Source: Bacteroidales bacterium
GTDB taxonomy: Bacteria > Bacteroidota > Bacteroidia > Bacteroidales > JAADJA01
NCBI GenBank assembly: GCA_020052415.1
Contig: JAGVPB010000093.1
Span: forward strand, 1 to 64,000
Direction: 5' to 3'
Length of the DNA stretch: 64,000 nt
The translations under genes and the position numbers were made by a program. Positions 63,341 through 64,000 of the stretch are shown here, one piece after another; within the stretch, counting starts at the first letter, position 1, and each line of letters starts with the position of its first letter. The notes beneath the pieces were generated by a model. It ran no database searches. It was not told where the DNA came from and saw only the letters and a list, made by a program, of their open reading frames with translations.

Positions 63341-64000
63341 TGAAGAACAGTTTACTCTTACCGTTTGTTTTAAGCTTGCTTCTTTATTCGTGCGAAGAAA
63401 AGACAGATTGGAACCTTCAGCCCGAAAATTTGAATACCATCGTTGTGGAAGCTTTAATCACCAACGAATACAAAAAACAAATAATAAAACTCAGCCAGCC
63501 ATTTTCTGATCTGAACGGAAAGGCCATCCCGGTTTCCGGCGTTGAAGTCACCATAAGTGAAGGCTATACAACAATGAATTTTATTGAATCGGAAATCTTG
63601 CCGGGAACCTATTTAAGCATAGAACCTGTTGGAGCTTCCATCGACAAGGTTTACATTCTTGAAGTACAAAGCGGTGAAAAGACATATTCTGCTGAGGCTT
63701 ATCTGGTTCCTGTAATTCCATCCTGGCCGTTACAGATAGTGACAGCGGAAGATACCCTCCGGAAAATGGAATGGATTGCCCCCGGCTACAATCCCGACGA
63801 CCTTGCCATGTATGAAGTAACGATTTCCTGGTCGCATCTTACCGATACCACAATCGCCGATACCATTACCGAAGCTCGTCTTTTGCATTATACCTTAAAT
63901 ACGATTGATGTCAGCTATATTGTTTTTCCGCAGGAAAAGGAAGCAGTATTATTTCCGCCCGGGAGTATTCTGATTGCAAGAAAATATTCATTAACCGAAG
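63340..64000 (+). CDS. DUF4249 lipoprotein (3' part cut by window end)
   Basis: An ATG at 63340 overlaps the TonB receptor stop (ATGA), so the two are co-translated. It begins with a lipoprotein leader (MKNSLLLPFVLSLLLYSCEE; lipobox LLYSC), then NTIVVEALITNEYKKQIIKL, SGVEVTISEGYTT and YILEVQSGEKTYSAEAYLVP, the N-terminal pattern of DUF4249. At least 220 residues are seen, open to the window end. DUF4249 lipoproteins commonly accompany STN-type TonB receptors and may be the surface partner. Confidence 0.85.
   Translation, partial: MKNSLLLPFVLSLLLYSCEEKTDWNLQPENLNTIVVEALITNEYKKQIIKLSQPFSDLNGKAIPVSGVEVTISEGYTTMNFIESEILPGTYLSIEPVGASIDKVYILEVQSGEKTYSAEAYLVPVIPSWPLQIVTAEDTLRKMEWIAPGYNPDDLAMYEVTISWSHLTDTTIADTITEARLLHYTLNTIDVSYIVFPQEKEAVLFPPGSILIARKYSLTE

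Overview
The window comes from a member of the Bacteroidota, most likely the Bacteroidales side, possibly an uncultured lineage. The support is: seven secreted proteins ending in type IX secretion system (T9SS) C-terminal sorting domains; TonB receptors of Bacteroidota type; a DUF5689 lipoprotein; an ECF sigma/FecR/TonB/DUF4249 array; promoters of the TTG-N19-TAnnTTTG kind; and mostly Shine-Dalgarno-poor starts. UGA is used as a normal stop in many genes. No rRNA, tRNA or CRISPR array was seen.

Layout. 0.1-1.6 kb: rtcB. 1.8-8.3 kb: a divergent outer-membrane locus (T9SS OB-fold protein, DUF5689 lipoprotein, TonB receptor, opposite a secreted endonuclease/phosphatase) that looks like extracellular nucleic-acid or phosphate scavenging. 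8.4-11.8 kb: a signal-less HtrA-type protease, queG and ruvB. 11.9-16.9 kb: universal stress protein, SPOR protein, sixA, ppk1, ppx (polyphosphate). 16.9-18.2 kb: a T9SS thioredoxin-fold protein whose first active-site Cys is an in-frame UGA. 18.3-19.2 kb: lipA. 19.3-19.6 kb: an internally deleted REP/RAYT element. 19.7-28 kb: three large T9SS proteins. 28.2-30.2 kb: DUF4143 ATPase and a decayed FISUMP pseudogene. 30.4-35 kb: Nramp-USP fusion and cydAB. 35.1-39.6 kb: two secreted hydrolases (TolB-M28-PDZ; C45-like Ntn hydrolase). 39.7-43.1 kb: an envelope cluster with two L,D-transpeptidases and a helical lipoprotein ending in Lys. 43.3-47.6 kb: ECF sigma factor, arsR/arsM, a membrane protein with its regulator, ssb, and a four-helix-bundle protein. 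48.4-52.3 kb: a two-gene GHKL(MORC-like)-nuclease plus DNA methyltransferase system. 52.3-56.3 kb: zinc-ribbon protein, ABC exporter, PAS histidine kinase. 56.5-57.3 kb: an intact RAYT transposase bounded by inverted REP units. 57.3-58.6 kb: T9SS propeller protein. 58.8-64 kb: ECF sigma, FecR, STN-TonB receptor, DUF4249 lipoprotein (cut by the window end).

Strongest leads: (1) the UGA-P-S-C motif in the T9SS thioredoxin-like protein, a candidate selenoprotein; (2) the MORC-like ATPase/PD-(D/E)XK nuclease plus methyltransferase pair, with a chain of tiny overlapping ORFs and unusually strong ribosome binding sites upstream; (3) a possible Braun-lipoprotein-like peptidoglycan tether encoded beside its own L,D-transpeptidases; (4) a REP/RAYT family present as a full copy, a deletion derivative and a solo end. 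All functional statements rest on motif reading; no database search was run.
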